64,000 nucleotides of DNA from Polydactylus sextarius (lineage: Eukaryota > Chordata > Actinopteri > Polynemidae), in NCBI GenBank assembly GCA_016801845.1, contig CM028916.1, positions 13,575,514 to 13,639,513 on the forward strand. The letters run 5' to 3'. Below the pieces are notes generated by a model. It was not told the origin of the DNA. It made no database searches and saw nothing but the letters and a program-made list of their open reading frames with translations. The position numbers were made by a program, and so were the translations under genes. Of this stretch, positions 35,701 to 44,402 are shown one piece after another (position 1 is the first letter of the stretch; each line of letters opens with the position of its first letter).

Positions 35701-36532
35701 GATTGAGGCCATCTACTGCCCTCAACTCAGCCTTCCTGTTCCAGTACTGCTGGTTGTTTTCTAAAACACCAGCCTTCTTCAAGGTTTGCTGAGTCCGGAG
35801 CTCAGACAGGATTGGTCCTGGGCCTGCCAGCATACAAACACTCCTGGGCCTCCGCAGTGGTCTTTCTACTACAGGTTGAGAATCACTTTGCTGCTTGAGT
35901 GGGTCGCCATACATGCTCACCGTCCTTCTGCCAAGTGAGGTTTCATCCTGACGCAGCCTTAATAACACGCCCCGAGGCAGAGAACGGTGTCCTGTAATAC
36001 TCCCATGTTCCCCGAAGACAAGTCCTTTAGCGTTGACGGTAACAGAGGGTAACGTTGAACTCCGAACGTGTTGATCGCGGGTGTCCGTCCAAGCAGCTAA
36101 CTCTGCCACGTCTCTGCCTCGTTGTGAGGAGTTACCTGAGTTCTTGGAGGGCTGTTTCAAAAACCTGTCAGTCTTCATTTTTCCCTCCACCTCCTCCAAC
36201 TCCTCCTCATTCTCCTCAACCACCACCTCCTCTCTTTGCCTCCCAGCTCTACCTGTGCGGCTCAGGGAGGGCCACCTGTTGAGCTCCTGCCGTGCCCTGC
36301 CCAGTCTTGGGCTGTTCTCCATTGGCATTACTCTAATTATCTCTCTTCTTGGCTGGCAGTTTTCCACCGGGGTGTGGGTGACCTGGCCCATCCCCAGCAC
36401 AGACACCGGTGCATCACCCAGTGTTTCGTTCAGAATTACAGAGATGTGGTAAACAGTTTTTCCCTGCTGCAGTTGGTTGATTGCTGTAGTCTTTGGGGTC
36501 GTATCCACCGCCCCACTGCTGAGGAATAGCAT
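4704..36532 (-). CDS. agap3: agap3 (centaurin-gamma-3/CRAG) gene, 5' two thirds of the coding region
   Basis: Arf GTPase-activating protein with GTPase-like, PH, ArfGAP and ankyrin domains, a multidomain regulator of endosomal trafficking and signalling. Seen directly: exons at 34921-36532, 29252-29310, 26956-27043, 23559-23644, 20822-20963, 19668-19802, 17187-17314, 16705-16860, 11299-11382, 6733-6837 and 4704-4875, all flanked by AG/GT with compatible phases. Together they give 922 complete codons plus one base. Encoded in order: a long low-complexity N-terminus (537 codons), the GTPase-like domain, a Ser/Thr-Pro linker and the first strands of a split PH domain. The rest of PH, ArfGAP and ankyrin repeats lie beyond the window. 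AGAP3 is preferred to AGAP1 from diagnostic residues recalled for the family (GNLSSGKS, PPELQ, VDAVVFVF, VPMVLVGTQ, HINQ, RIETIAAS). A few AGAP1-like residues (PGKRPPRA, SPKTNGL) leave some doubt. Confidence 0.87.
4879..4904. repeat. (ATA)n trinucleotide repeat at the acceptor of the PH-insert exon
   Basis: About eight AAT units directly abut the splice acceptor on the minus strand, so the polypyrimidine tract of this exon is a (TTA)n microsatellite. Confidence 0.85.
5110..5560. promoter_or_regulatory. Candidate conserved non-coding element
   Basis: About 450 bases of complex sequence with many TAAT/ATTA cores (GCTAATTACCC, TTCAATTAG, TTTAATTGATG), CATTTGATTTGG and a GCAAAGCTATTAAG stretch. 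The strongest enhancer-like block in the gene body by eye. Confidence 0.38.
6102..6129. repeat. Poly(T) tract
   Basis: Twenty-eight consecutive T. Confidence 0.9.
6733..6837 (-). CDS. agap3: agap3 exon, PH domain first strands
   Basis: A 105-base exon of 35 codons, acceptor TTACAG|GGA and donor CAT|GTAAGT. It encodes GILLKRSGKSLNKEWKKKY and VTLCDNGVLTYHPSLH. This is the beta1-beta3 part of the pleckstrin homology domain; the K-x-S...KEWKKKY pattern forms the basic phosphoinositide-binding face. Confidence 0.94.
7380..7790. promoter_or_regulatory. Candidate conserved non-coding element
   Basis: Contains a GATA core (TTATCT), a forkhead-type GTAAACA, CTTAATTAGGGGATTAAGCC, and TAATCC cores at about 7684 and 7755. 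A short GA stretch (7590-7612) interrupts it. Confidence 0.33.
8082..8124. repeat. Inverted repeat, 16-bp arms, 11-base loop
   Basis: Arms 8082-8097 and 8109-8124 pair at 15 of 16 positions, with TGTAATGACAAGA perfectly complementary to TCTTGTCATTACA. No family recognised. Confidence 0.7.
8714..8731. repeat. (CA)n microsatellite
   Basis: Nine uninterrupted CA units. Confidence 0.85.
8923..8954. repeat. (GA)n(TG)n compound microsatellite
   Basis: Six GA units run directly into ten TG units. Confidence 0.88.
8987..9038. repeat. Perfect 22-bp inverted repeat with 8-base loop
   Basis: Arms 8987-9008 and 9017-9038 are exact reverse complements around the loop CGCCAACA; every base pair was checked. 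Pairing continues outward only partly. It has no terminal or flanking signature I can tie to a transposon family. Confidence 0.9.
9136..9163 (+). other. G-quadruplex-prone tract
   Basis: Five G runs (6, 3, 3, 7 and 3) separated by loops of 1 to 3 bases on the plus strand, inside a wider G-rich stretch (9060-9165). Confidence 0.6.
10433..10457. repeat. (AC)n microsatellite
   Basis: Twelve uninterrupted AC units. Confidence 0.88.
11098..11113 (-). promoter_or_regulatory. CTCF-type motif
   Basis: The minus strand reads CCACTAGATGGCGACA, matching the CTCF core CCASYAGRKGGCRSTR at all but the last few positions. It lies in the intron, 186 bases from the next exon on the low-coordinate side of 11299. 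Confidence 0.5.
11299..11382 (-). CDS. agap3: agap3 exon, linker directly before the PH domain
   Basis: An 84-base exon of 28 codons, acceptor TTGCAG|TCA and donor CAG|GTAAGC. It encodes SRKASEQAKSVDSKTDSIG followed by SGRAIPIKQ. DSIGSGRAIPIKQ is near invariant in AGAP proteins and leads into the first PH strand. The variable Lys/Asp-rich stretch before it is three residues shorter than I recall for mammals. Confidence 0.93.
11478..11526. repeat. Imperfect (TG)n microsatellite
   Basis: TG units with occasional GAG and AA interruptions over about 49 bases. The antisense ORFs here are an artefact of the repeat. Confidence 0.85.
11687..11715. repeat. Poly(A) tract
   Basis: Twenty-nine consecutive A, with no adjacent SINE or retrocopy sequence recognised. 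Confidence 0.9.
12416..12421 (-). terminator. Candidate distal polyadenylation signal AATAAA
   Basis: On the minus strand AATAAA is followed after roughly 30 bases by a GT-rich stretch (GAGTTGGTTTACTTG), the usual layout of a cleavage site. It would end the short agap3 transcript. AATAAA is common in AT-rich DNA, so this is only a candidate; complement of 14674-14679 is a nearer alternative. Confidence 0.35.
13255..13303 (+). other. G-rich, quadruplex-prone tract
   Basis: Six or more runs of 3 to 8 G within 49 bases on the plus strand. On the agap3 transcript strand it is C-rich (within the inferred 3' UTR). Confidence 0.6.
13566..13590. repeat. Poly(T) tract
   Basis: Twenty-five consecutive T (poly-A on the agap3 strand), inside the inferred 3' UTR of the short transcript. 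It could be an internal oligo-dT priming site in cDNA data. Confidence 0.9.
14049..14064 (-). promoter_or_regulatory. CTCF-type motif
   Basis: The minus strand reads CCACTAGGTGTCAGCA, 14 of 16 to the CTCF core. Same orientation as the motif near 11100. Confidence 0.45.
14970..15104 (-). CDS. agap3: agap3 alternative last exon, CRAG-like C-terminus (44 codons plus stop)
   Basis: After a C-rich pyrimidine tract ending CTGCTAG, an exon opens in phase 0 with VVTNHVHQRNEPLPVRIMEM, continues PKHATYPVWVPEWQAERE and ends FQLMTF-TGA at 14970. It is in phase with the linker exon ending ...SNIFT at 16705. The composition (Trp, His, Pro, mixed charge) looks like constrained protein, not random ORF. Using it ends the protein after the GTPase-like domain and basic linker, without PH, ArfGAP and ankyrin repeats. 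CRAG (CRMP5-associated GTPase) is described as a short centaurin-gamma-3 splice form with exactly that layout and a unique C-terminus. Identity with the mammalian CRAG tail was not checked by alignment. With the long first exon the short form would be 846 residues. Confidence 0.75.
   Translation of the reverse strand, partial: VVTNHVHQRNEPLPVRIMEMPKHATYPVWVPEWQAEREFQLMTF
16705..16860 (-). CDS. agap3: agap3 exon, Ser/Thr-Pro linker with basic cluster
   Basis: A 156-base exon of 52 whole codons, acceptor CCCCAG|GCG and donor ACA|GTAAGT. It encodes GGGAFSDYSSSVPSTPSIS, RIETIAASNTPTPIRKQ and KRRSNIFT. The basic cluster KQSKRR is a candidate nuclear-localisation or lipid-binding motif. Being in phase 0 at its 3' end, it can splice either to 11382 (PH form) or to 15104 (short CRAG-like form), so it is the branch point between two protein architectures. 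Confidence 0.94.
16861..17186. other. Short agap3 intron
   Basis: 326 bases, purine-rich on the plus strand (GA-rich 16865-16980). No other feature seen. Confidence 0.8.
17187..17314 (-). CDS. agap3: agap3 exon, end of GTPase-like domain and start of linker
   Basis: A 128-base exon (2 bases plus 42 codons), acceptor CTCCAG|TT and donor CAG|GTGAGA, phase 0. It encodes AQKVVAMRKKQQL, the final helix of the GTPase-like domain, followed by a Ser/Pro-rich linker SIGPCKSLPNSPSHSSV and SVHINQ, a likely phosphorylation-rich segment in this family. Confidence 0.93.
17315..19667. other. agap3 intron
   Basis: No exon recognised. Poly(T) at about 17384-17401, and a complex block at 18170-18520 with TTTTAATTATTTC and GCAATTAAGG that might be regulatory. 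Confidence 0.7.
19668..19802 (-). CDS. agap3: agap3 exon, C-terminal part of the GTPase-like domain
   Basis: A 135-base exon: 2 bases, 44 codons and 1 base. Acceptor CCCTCAG|AT, donor GACG|GTGAGA. It encodes AISAANPRVIDDSRARKL, then SNDLKRCTYYETCSTYG and LNVERVFQD. The YETCSTYG stretch corresponds to the G5-like region. AISAANPRVIDDSR is the AGAP3 wording; SNDLKRC is shared with AGAP1. Confidence 0.94.
19803..20821. other. agap3 intron
   Basis: About 1 kb with no exon or clear repeat recognised. The segment 20080-20350 reads like old dispersed repeat sequence, but no family could be named. Confidence 0.7.
20822..20963 (-). CDS. agap3: agap3 exon, core of the GTPase-like domain through GTQD
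   Basis: A 142-base exon (47 codons plus one base). It encodes FAAWVDAVVFVFSLEDEIS, then VYNYFLRL and EVPMVLVGTQ. The Asp of GTQD is split across the junction (G|AT). GTQD occupies the G4 (NKxD) position, as is usual for AGAPs. The acceptor CCTCAG is good; the donor G|GTGTTT departs from GTRAGT at several positions and is weak. Confidence 0.94.
21578..21593 (+). promoter_or_regulatory. CTCF-type motif (best in window)
   Basis: CCAGAAGGGGGCAGTG fits the CTCF core CCASYAGRKGGCRSTR at 15 of 16 positions (A at the Y position). Plus orientation, opposite to the two motifs at 11 and 14 kb. Confidence 0.55.
21720..22250. promoter_or_regulatory. Candidate conserved non-coding element
   Basis: Complex sequence with TCAATCCTAATCATGATCC, CCTTTAATTATACCAGTAATTATACAG and CACGCCGAGATCACGTGAC. 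The open frame at 21727-22038 has no recognisable protein and is better read as non-coding. Confidence 0.33.
23559..23644 (-). CDS. agap3: agap3 exon, switch region of the GTPase-like domain
   Basis: An 86-base exon (2 bases plus 28 codons), acceptor CTCAG|GTGGA and donor CAG|GTAAGA, phase 0. It encodes GRFKKEIVVDGQSYLLLI followed by RDEGGPPELQ. The DEGG sequence sits where small GTPases have the G3 DxxG motif. The PPELQ ending is AGAP3-like. Confidence 0.94.
23930..24260. promoter_or_regulatory. Candidate conserved non-coding element
   Basis: Repeat-free block including GGAGCCAATTACATGGG, TTGCCATTTAGCATGTCTAA and CATTATCGGGGC. Its base composition is more balanced than the surrounding intron. 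Confidence 0.28.
25694..25707. promoter_or_regulatory. RFX X-box palindrome
   Basis: GTTGCCATAGCAAC is one base from the ideal palindromic X-box GTTGCCATGGCAAC, with symmetric flanks GGT/CACC. RFX factors bind such sites in ciliary and neural genes. Confidence 0.55.
26956..27043 (-). CDS. agap3: agap3 exon with the P-loop (G1) of the GTPase-like domain
   Basis: An 88-base exon (29 codons plus one base), acceptor TTGCAG|GGC and donor GAAG|GTAAG. It encodes GIVGNLSSGKSALVHRYL and continues to TYVQEESPE. GNLSSGKS is an intact Walker A / G1 motif (GxxxxGKS). The Ser after Leu is AGAP3-like; AGAP1 has Ala there, from memory of the family. Confidence 0.94.
27044..29251. other. agap3 intron
   Basis: No exon recognised. 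Poly(A) at 28188-28208; otherwise unremarkable. Confidence 0.7.
29252..29310 (-). CDS. agap3: agap3 exon, entry to the GTPase-like domain (SFVNSQEWTLSRSVPELKV)
   Basis: This 59-base exon carries 2 bases of a split Asp codon plus 19 codons. The peptide FVNSQEWTLSRSVPELKV is the hallmark start of the AGAP GTPase-like domain (first beta strand). The 3' splice site is a run of about 15 T directly followed by AG, with no other pyrimidine tract. The donor is GTG|GTGAGT in phase 0. Both the long first exon in this window and the usual short AGAP3 first exon would splice to this point. Confidence 0.93.
29311..34920. other. agap3 first intron of the long form (5.6 kb)
   Basis: No further coding exon recognised. 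In particular the usual AGAP3 N-terminal exon (an IQRFESVHPNIY-type sequence in mammals) was looked for on the minus strand and not found. Plus-strand ORFs such as 33184-33441 have no recognisable protein. Confidence 0.65.
34921..36532 (-). CDS. agap3: agap3 long alternative first coding exon (537 codons)
   Basis: A single open exon. The chosen start is the ATG at 36530-36532 (context GCCATGC, purine at -3); an in-frame TGA lies ten codons upstream, so no earlier ATG fits. It ends CAAG|GTAAGA at 34921. The phase-1 G joins the AC of the next exon to make Asp, giving GQ-D-SFVNSQEW. The open frame continues 42 codons past the donor, which I treat as intron. The product is Ser/Arg/Pro-rich with no recognised domain. 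It has an acidic Glu run near residues 105-116, repeated RPRSV/RPRPVSM-type basic-Ser motifs near 230 and 305, a basic-aromatic patch (FRWRLFGK) near 350, an Arg-rich stretch (RRSLSLRIRRSRPRD) near 390, and a stretch with RPFSYLTGR, MQYIQYHSMGKVKV and SIWQLIANRFRRKE near 430-500 that reads like conserved protein. AGAP2 has a comparably long N-terminus (PIKE-L); the weak TVYHISVIL versus TTYLISLTL likeness is from memory. A 5' UTR exon further upstream is possible. Confidence 0.8.
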
Positions 36533-37895
36533 GGCAGTCCACTCAACCTGATTCACACATCATTTACACACTAATACAAGTATGCAGCATGGGCAAATGT
36601 TCACATCCTGCCCAGGAGTCGCTCACATTCAGCTTTTAAAGTCATTCATTTGAAGACTAAATTCCTATGCCAGGCATAATCCTTCACCTTTGACATGAGA
36701 AAAAAAACTTCAAACAAGTTAAAGCAAAGCCTCGCTGCCACCTGCATCCTCTGGCTCCTTTAGTCAGCAGACTCACATAGCTGCTTTCTCCCCACACTTT
36801 GTTCTACCTGTCCTGCACAAGCAGATGAACAAAAATAAAAACTGGTTATCCACTACTTGTTTTGCAAGTCAAGTCTGTAATAGCTGCAAAAAGTTGCAAC
36901 TTAAAAAAACTGAATCATCCTTCCTCTTTGGCAAGTTACGAACTGTGAGCAATCCTTGTTGTTGGCGGTGCAGACAAACCCCTTAATCTCTGAGCTCTTT
37001 CCATGCAGAGCATGAGGGAGTGTGTCTGTGTTTGAACTTTCAGCTGCCTTCCAACCCCCCCGGATACATGGAAAACAAGGAGTGGATCCCACGGGCATTA
37101 AACACGCCCTGCTGATTTCTCCTGAGTTCCTAGTAGCTCCCATAGGCATAAAAGAGCAAAAGTGAACATGATATTGAGAAAAGACGGAGCTGATTACACA
37201 CTGCTGTAATCAGCAAAGACTGCAATCCATAACAAACAGTCATGAATGGACACTTTGTGTTTGCCTGACCCATGACAAAAAACAACAGGGGGATACTTTA
37301 CCATGTTTATGGAAGAATAGCGAACAGAGCAATCATCACATGTTTTGTTCATTGATTCATATTACTGTGAGCACTAGACTGTATTAAATTCTAACATCTA
37401 TTATAGCTAGGCTGCTTAGGTTGAACACGTTTTGGTCATATCTTTGATAGGGGAAACATTTGACTCATCACAGGACCTAGGAGAGCACGACTACAAATGT
37501 AACCTGTGTTAGTAACATGGAGTGTATCCACAAAACCACGCTTCCAGTTGCTCCCACTACACAGCCTACACACTGTGGGAGAGGGTAATCTTAATTCCAA
37601 GAATGGCTGACAGCTATTTATGGTGAGGAAATTGTAAGCACTGGTAGTTACTGTGGAAGAAAATAGCACATTGGACATTAATTAAAACAACATCCTGACA
37701 TAATTACATATTTATTGCTCTGGCTGTTCAGCATCTAACTTCATTAAAGCCACAGAGTAAAAAAAAAAAAAAAAACTTGAACTCTAATCAGATGACATGT
37801 TAAGAAGAATAAAAAAGACCAAACAGCTTTTATATGTTTCTGCTCCATCTCCTCTTTAGCATGTATTAGTGAAATGAAAAGAAACCGTGTAGCAT

Positions 37896-37905
37896 AGAGA
37901 GAGAG

Positions 37906-37937
<32 letters not shown>
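37896..37937. repeat. Imperfect (GA)n microsatellite
   Basis: GA units with two AAA interruptions, then about 13 perfect units. Confidence 0.88.
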
Positions 37938-38454
37938 CACTATCTGAATCAAGCCAGATTTTACCTGCTTGCCTCTGCAGCACTCTAGTTAATGTGTTGT
38001 TAGAGTTGGAACACTGCCCCTTTGTGGTCAAAAAGAGAAAAGAAATGTGGATTTTTTTTTCCTCCTGAGGGCACAATAATACCAATGTTGCTTACAAGAA
38101 CACTAGTGTAATTTCCCTAAAATCACAGTCAGAACAACTACCTCTATATTTTGGTTTTCCTCTGAAACTTCATCCTACAACATGTCTTACAATACAATAT
38201 CAACCCAGAAACAGGTGCATGATAAGAATTTAGTATTACTGCTTATGAGAGTTTTTTTTTTTCTTTTTGGAAGAGAAAATCTAAACCAAAATGGCAACAG
38301 TGACTGTCTACAGTGTGGCAAATCCAGTATCAGCATGACTGCATCACTATGGGAAATAAAGTACAACCATGAAATTGTAAATCATAGGCTGAGCATCACA
38401 GCAGCTCTGTGACTAAATCTGATTCTTACTAGTAATGTATTGAAACACACGCAC

Positions 38455-38472
38455 AGACACACACACACACAC
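38455..38472. repeat. (AC)n microsatellite
   Basis: Nine AC units followed by a short AT run. Confidence 0.8.
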
Positions 38473-39079
38473 ATATATAAAAAGGCAGAAAAAAAAGCCT
38501 TTGCCATTTTCATATCTTCAGTACTTTTTTGTGATCTTATCAACAGGCAAGTGAATGAATGAAAATATTTAAGGTATTGTTACAGGAAACCTACAACTTT
38601 ACCTTTGACCGTGTAATGTAACCACACCTAGGGGTGAAATCTTGATCCCTTATCAGACAGAAAGAACACTGAATGCCAAAAGTAAAATGACAAAATGAAA
38701 GTGAAGTTATAGGTCCTGTGTTAAGCTGTCAAAGGTGGCTGTCCTGGCATTTACCTTGGTCTACGTAGCAGGGGTTTGGAATGATCTGGGGATCATCTTC
38801 AAGCAAACAGTCCTCTTCGCTCAAGTGGATCTCATGTTGGTCACGTCTACGACCCCCAAAGCACAGCAACATAATCTACCTTTGACCTCAATGGGACTTC
38901 ACCTTCATGACTCACAGAATAACCATTGAAAAAGGAAAACTCAGGTTGCCTGAAATATCATATGCCTGAAACAGCCAGAAACATCAGTCCAAATTACGAG
39001 TTATCTTTTCCGTGTCCTGTCTTCCTGGGTTTTGTCTTCTTTCAGGCATTGTTTTGCAAAATCACCTCAACTCCAGTAC

Positions 39080-39260
39080 GTTAGTTCTTTGTTACTTTTG
39101 TCCAGCATGGCTTTGAAAAAAATAGCTCTCTTTTGGCTGCGGCATCATGCTGTGGCCATGATGTGCCTGCCATACGGACCTGATAATGTGGTTACCAGCA
39201 GAAGCCTGACCGGGTTACTGGCCAGTCTCAGGAAGTGGCCCACAGAGGCCATGTGTCATG
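39080..39260. promoter_or_regulatory. Candidate conserved non-coding element
   Basis: High-complexity, repeat-free block (GGCATCATGCTGTGGCCATG, GATAATGTGGTTACCAGCAG). It overlaps an 85-codon plus-strand frame with no recognisable protein or splice pattern. Confidence 0.25.
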
Positions 39261-41957
39261 GTTCACTTGGAGTCGTTTCCTCCTGGTAATTCGTAATGCA
39301 GGTGTTGGTTAGCAGGGTCCTGCATAGAAACACTGATAGGATTAAAGTTAATCCACTGTCCTGTTGTCTTTGTTGCAGTTTGGTCCAGAAAAAAACCCGC
39401 GCTGCAGCCGAGGTAAATCCTGGGATTTCAAAGTGCTGACCAGGTAACAGAGCTTCTCTTGTTTGGCCCCTCTCTCTTTCTGTGTCCCACAGCTAAATGC
39501 TTCTCCCTCTTGTAACCGTATCTTGATGGCAGCTGGGAGGGTTTTTCAGAAAAACTGGATTAGCATGTTTTGAGATTCCTGAATTACCCTCCGCCTCCAC
39601 CCCCGTATCTGCGTGTGTGTACACATCTGCCTGATTGTGAGTCGGTGTCACACTGTGTGTGCTGGCCATTAATCTCATCTGTATGCGTCACAGCAACAAA
39701 CGCGGGCGTACTGTTGTTATTTTGCCAACATGGCTGTGACCTGACTTTGTCCTTTACTTGCCTTAGGCTACAGTCAAAATCTTCACTAACAGAGATTTTT
39801 GCTGATATTTTTTTAAACACATCTCTTGACATCTCTCACATCGTCTATGTCGTTGTCACAAAAACATACTGAAAATCAGCACATACATCCAACGTAAATG
39901 AAAATACAAGAGGGGACTTGTGTTTTTGTGTTTTTGTGTTTAACAATTGAAATAACGCTCAAATTTAATTCAGATCAGATGTCCTTATAGTTTTATTGGG
40001 GAAATAAAGAACTCATTACAATGCCTAATTAGTTGTAAGTATTTTTTGCCTCATCTTCTTTACCAAATTCAATTACAGCCTATGTTGTTGGACAGTATTT
40101 GCATTTTCAGTGGAGATCATGTGACACGGTACACTCATCAATTCCAGAGGGGGGCAGACATGTCTCTGAAGTAGTGCGTCCTGATTTGAGATTTCATTTT
40201 CACGGTCGGGAATGGTTTCACTGGGCAGCACTGGTGTGTTTATATCAGGACACAGACGCTATGTCCGACAAACCCTCGGTGTCGTCTAGCAGACAGCATG
40301 ATGCATCCGAGCTATATGAGTAAGGCTTACTAACCCCTTGTCAGTAATAGGACATGACTCAGTGAGGAAGACAACCGTACACATATGTGCGCCGTTACAT
40401 GAAGATAGCTCGTTTCCTCCGGCAAACATGGTGACAGGAAGACAAAGAAGGTAGGTAGGTGGTGGTAATCAAACTTTGCCTAATTTTTTTTCCTTCCAAT
40501 GAGGTGTTGATGATCTCATTCACAACCTGACAAGCATCCAGCATCCTCCAGTATCGTGGTGCAGCTAGACTAAATCTCTGATGTTATCTACTCTCTGAAA
40601 GCACAGACACACATGTGTCATCTGCATTATTCAGAGGTGTCCGTCGAGAGCCTCGTCTGACAAATCAGTGTCAAAGCTTGCTGCGGTGACTCACGAGGTT
40701 TAATGAGAACAAAAATGTTCATGACTTTTCAAAAGGTAATTGATGTCATGCTCTTAAAATTAGACTCTTAAAATGTGAACATGTGAATGTAAGGCAGCTT
40801 TTTTTTTTGCACAAGGAAGCCAAGATGGAGGAAAAAGTAGCAGATATTATCCACATCTTGCAGAACAGGGGCCTTGATTGGAGAGATAACCTCAGCAATC
40901 TTATACAGGCCCTGTACAAGATTACTGCTGCGGACTTTAATAATACCAAAATCAGCTCTTATGCCATCTTCTGGATTTTTTTAATCTTAGCTGGTTGGGA
41001 GCAAAACAAAACAAACAAAAAAAAGATGGAAATAGGTTTTAAATTAAACATTAGCCTTTAATGTTCCTATGGTGCAGTTACTTTGTTGAAGATGAGGATG
41101 ACAAGACTGGGAGTTGAAGTTCCTTGGTTGCTCATCAAAGTATTAAGAGATGGTTTTAACTAGACATGCATCAAAATTAGGTCAGTCCATGCCTCTGTCT
41201 GTATCGGTACAATTTTCCTGCTCTAATTGCATTAAAAGTATTATAATGTAATTTAAGGTCAGAATCTCCCCAATTATTTCAGTAGCTCTGAGAAATTCAG
41301 ATGCAGTACTATGACTGGTGATGACTGCCAGCCAGGAATCTATTATTATACAGTAGCTTACATCTTATTATACATAATAATTACAAAGCATCTGAGTTTT
41401 GGGAGTAAAAAAAACTGTTATAGGTTGTTATATTGTCTTATAGTCTTGCATGTGACGGAGATAACTAGTTCAGTTTTGTTTTATTCTTTTAGTTCACCTT
41501 CTCAGAAACGTTAAGTGTTTTATATATATGTTACATTGAGGAGGATTTAGTGCTATATTGTTGTTTTTGCTGTTTAGAAGAACCCTTATTATGCCGCCTT
41601 TGTTTGTTTACACTGAGCCGAACAAGCCAACATAATGCCACTCCAGTCTGTGATTTCCCCTTTAGACAGACGTCGATTTGGCTCCGAGGCTACATCCGCT
41701 GCCGGCAGGCATATAGTTCTTTCCACCTGCTGGCAGCAGAGGTGCTACATTCCTGCCTTGAACAGGCTGTGTAAAATGGCCTAATTAGTCAATTGTCAGA
41801 AAACCCCATTATCCGTTTCTGTACGGTTTTTTTTTTTTTTTTTTGAAAGTTTAAATTGCTGCCTGACAAGACAAGCAATTTATTGACATCAACCTGGGCT
41901 TTAGGAAATTGTTATTGGCATTTGTCACACTTTCCCAACCTTTTTGTAGACCAACCT

Positions 41958-41980
41958 GTCACTTGATTAACAAGTGACAG
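41958..41980. repeat. Short perfect inverted repeat
   Basis: TGTCACTTG and CAAGTGACA flank ATTAA. Just upstream, TTTCCCAACCTTTTTGTAGACC resembles hAT-type transposon end sequence, so it may mark an old insertion. Confidence 0.5.
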
Positions 41981-44379
41981 ATAAATTGATCAGGTCTACA
42001 ATAATGGGGAGTGTAGATTTGTTTGCATACTGTAACTAATAATAATATTTAACTGTTATTGTTATTTTGGTGCATGATAATGTTTCATTTGGTCCTCCCT
42101 CACTGGCAACCAAAGTAGGGCAAAAATAAATCAAATTAAAAATCTGTCACTATTTCTTTCAACAGAAAGGGAGAATAAATTGTTGCTGCTAATTGTGAGT
42201 TCCTCTGGAACGCTGATGTTTTCCTGGGTGTGACTATTCAGCTCTCTGCGGCACAATTAACACTTGCTGAGGCTCCCTCCGAAAATAAAATAATAATAAT
42301 AATAATAAAAAAAAAACAGGTCTGTCAAATAGTGAATTCCCTTGAAACATCTGATCTGATGTGTTGATTAGGAAATACACACAGAGGAATGGCTGTGATA
42401 ACTGCAAGCAGTAATTAAAACAACACTATGAAAATGCACCTGTGCATGCAGGAACACATGTAGCACTACACCAAAAACACATAGTGGAAATACGCAAAAC
42501 ATGTGCTTTTGACTCCCCCACACGCAGGTGATTACACAGCAGCGACGATTACACAATGACCTGCCAATTTAAAAAAAAAAAAAAAAGATTCACCCTCCCC
42601 TCTCTACATCACCGCCGAATCAATGTCTGTAAACGAATGAGACAGAAAGAGACAGATGGGCTACAGACAGAAAGGAAAGTTTATGATAATTAGGCTTGCA
42701 GTAGTGGTATTGAGCGTGGGTGTAGAAGCTTTTTAAAATTCAGCTGCACTAGCGACGAGCATACGTCACCATTGCTCCACTGCAGAGAAAATGATAGGTT
42801 CGAGGACGTCTGTGGGAGGCTGTGAAAAAATTCCAGACGCTTCTGTCTCTAAAAATCCAGGTTTTGAGAGAGAGCTTGTGCATTTGTAGAGCGCGTGTGC
42901 ACGATAGAACGACAGAGATGGGGGGAAACGTGTCAGATTGAATGGCAGAGCCGGTGAACGTGACTTGAGTATTCAGTGTGTAACCTAAGCTGCATATCAA
43001 GCATGAAGTCCCTTTATCAAAATGTTTAATTTAATAGGCTCACTTCTAATTTTCCTCCCTCTCCTTGTACAGGCAGTAATACTAGAAACCTCAGTTACCA
43101 AGGATCAGAGTTTGTTGTTGTTAAGTCTATTTGTACCTGCAGCTGTACATGCATGGGTGGGATGAATGGGTGGGAGTCTTGACTTCTTGACTTTTTGCCT
43201 CTTTGTAACTGTCACAACCATCCACGCCGGCCAAATATGTTACTATTCATCTGATGTCTCAGCTGAAGAAACTCAACCGTGGGTGACGTTTGCCGACTTG
43301 GCTCGAGAGAGTGGAACAAATGATCAGAAAAAAGGTCAGCGAGTGTTTCAATAGCTGGGAATGGGCAGGGAAACACGGAGGCAACATACTGGTTTCAGGA
43401 AGATGACAAAATGACCGGTGAGAGGACGTAGGAGGAAGCTGCGGAGTGATGCACAGTTTTTACAGGCAGGCTTGTGTGGGCTGGTGGCTCCCAGTCCTCC
43501 TCCTCTCCACATTAGTTTGCAAACCCCCGCTTACTTCTGGTGTCATCTTTTCAAACTTGCCTTCAAACTCAGATTTATGCAACAGCTTTGATGTGGTATT
43601 TCATCATGTAAACTTTATTTTAAAGTACAAGTAGCTGCAATATCAGTATTTTTTATTTTTTGATCATCACCTTGTAACAGAAAAAAAGAACCTACCAACG
43701 GTACCAATGGTAAACGAAACCTTCAAATGATCACCGGATCATCTACTCAGCCTTTGAACAGCAACAGATCTGTGATCAGCACCATCTGGATTTCAGTTGT
43801 ATCTATTCCTGCTGCTGTTAAAATAAATGGAACTGCCAATCATGGCATCAGTGGACAACAATCTGATGACACCTTGCGGCAACATTGTAAAATAACTTAA
43901 GCTACTAAGCTAACTTTATATTAGTTGTGAGTTTTATACACCCGCTCCTCTTCATTAGGTTATAATGATGCTCTCGAGATGGTGCTTATAACCTAAGCCA
44001 TTATAATCAGTTCTTGCTGTGGTTTACCCATAAAAACCACAAGACTGTTGTATTTCCGAAGAGGAAGCAATAAATCTACAGTATATTATTTAATTCTGCG
44101 CAGTCTTCTCCTTTTCACTACCCTTTAAGCTTTTTCATTCCACGCTGTTCCAAAAAGAGGGCCAAGAATAGCGACACATTTAAGCACAAGCTCCCATGTA
44201 ATTTCCCACGCCTTTTGTCTCCGCTCCTGTGCCGCCCATGCATGCTGAGACAATAAGCTGGGAGCTTCGTTATGAAGTTGACAACACCATTTTTTTTGTT
44301 TTGTTTTTACAAAGAAGTCAGTAGAAATACCAGTTTCTATCAAGCTGATGCAGTTCAAGAACCTTAGGTTCACAGAATT

Positions 44380-44402
44380 AAAAAAAAAAAAAAAAAAAAA
44401 AA
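44380..44402. repeat. Poly(A) tract
   Basis: Twenty-three consecutive A. Confidence 0.88.

Noticed and set aside
34922..36529. Several plus-strand ORFs of 60 to 123 codons opposite the long agap3 exon
   Set aside because: They are antisense shadows of the 537-codon exon and have no recognisable protein.
4704..36532. Assigning the gene as AGAP1
   Set aside because: First impression from shared domain sequence; most diagnostic residues and the DSFVNSQEW junction fit AGAP3 better.
41935..42000. hAT transposon end at TTTCCCAACCTTTTTG
   Set aside because: Only a short likeness; no second end or target duplication, so not listed as an element.
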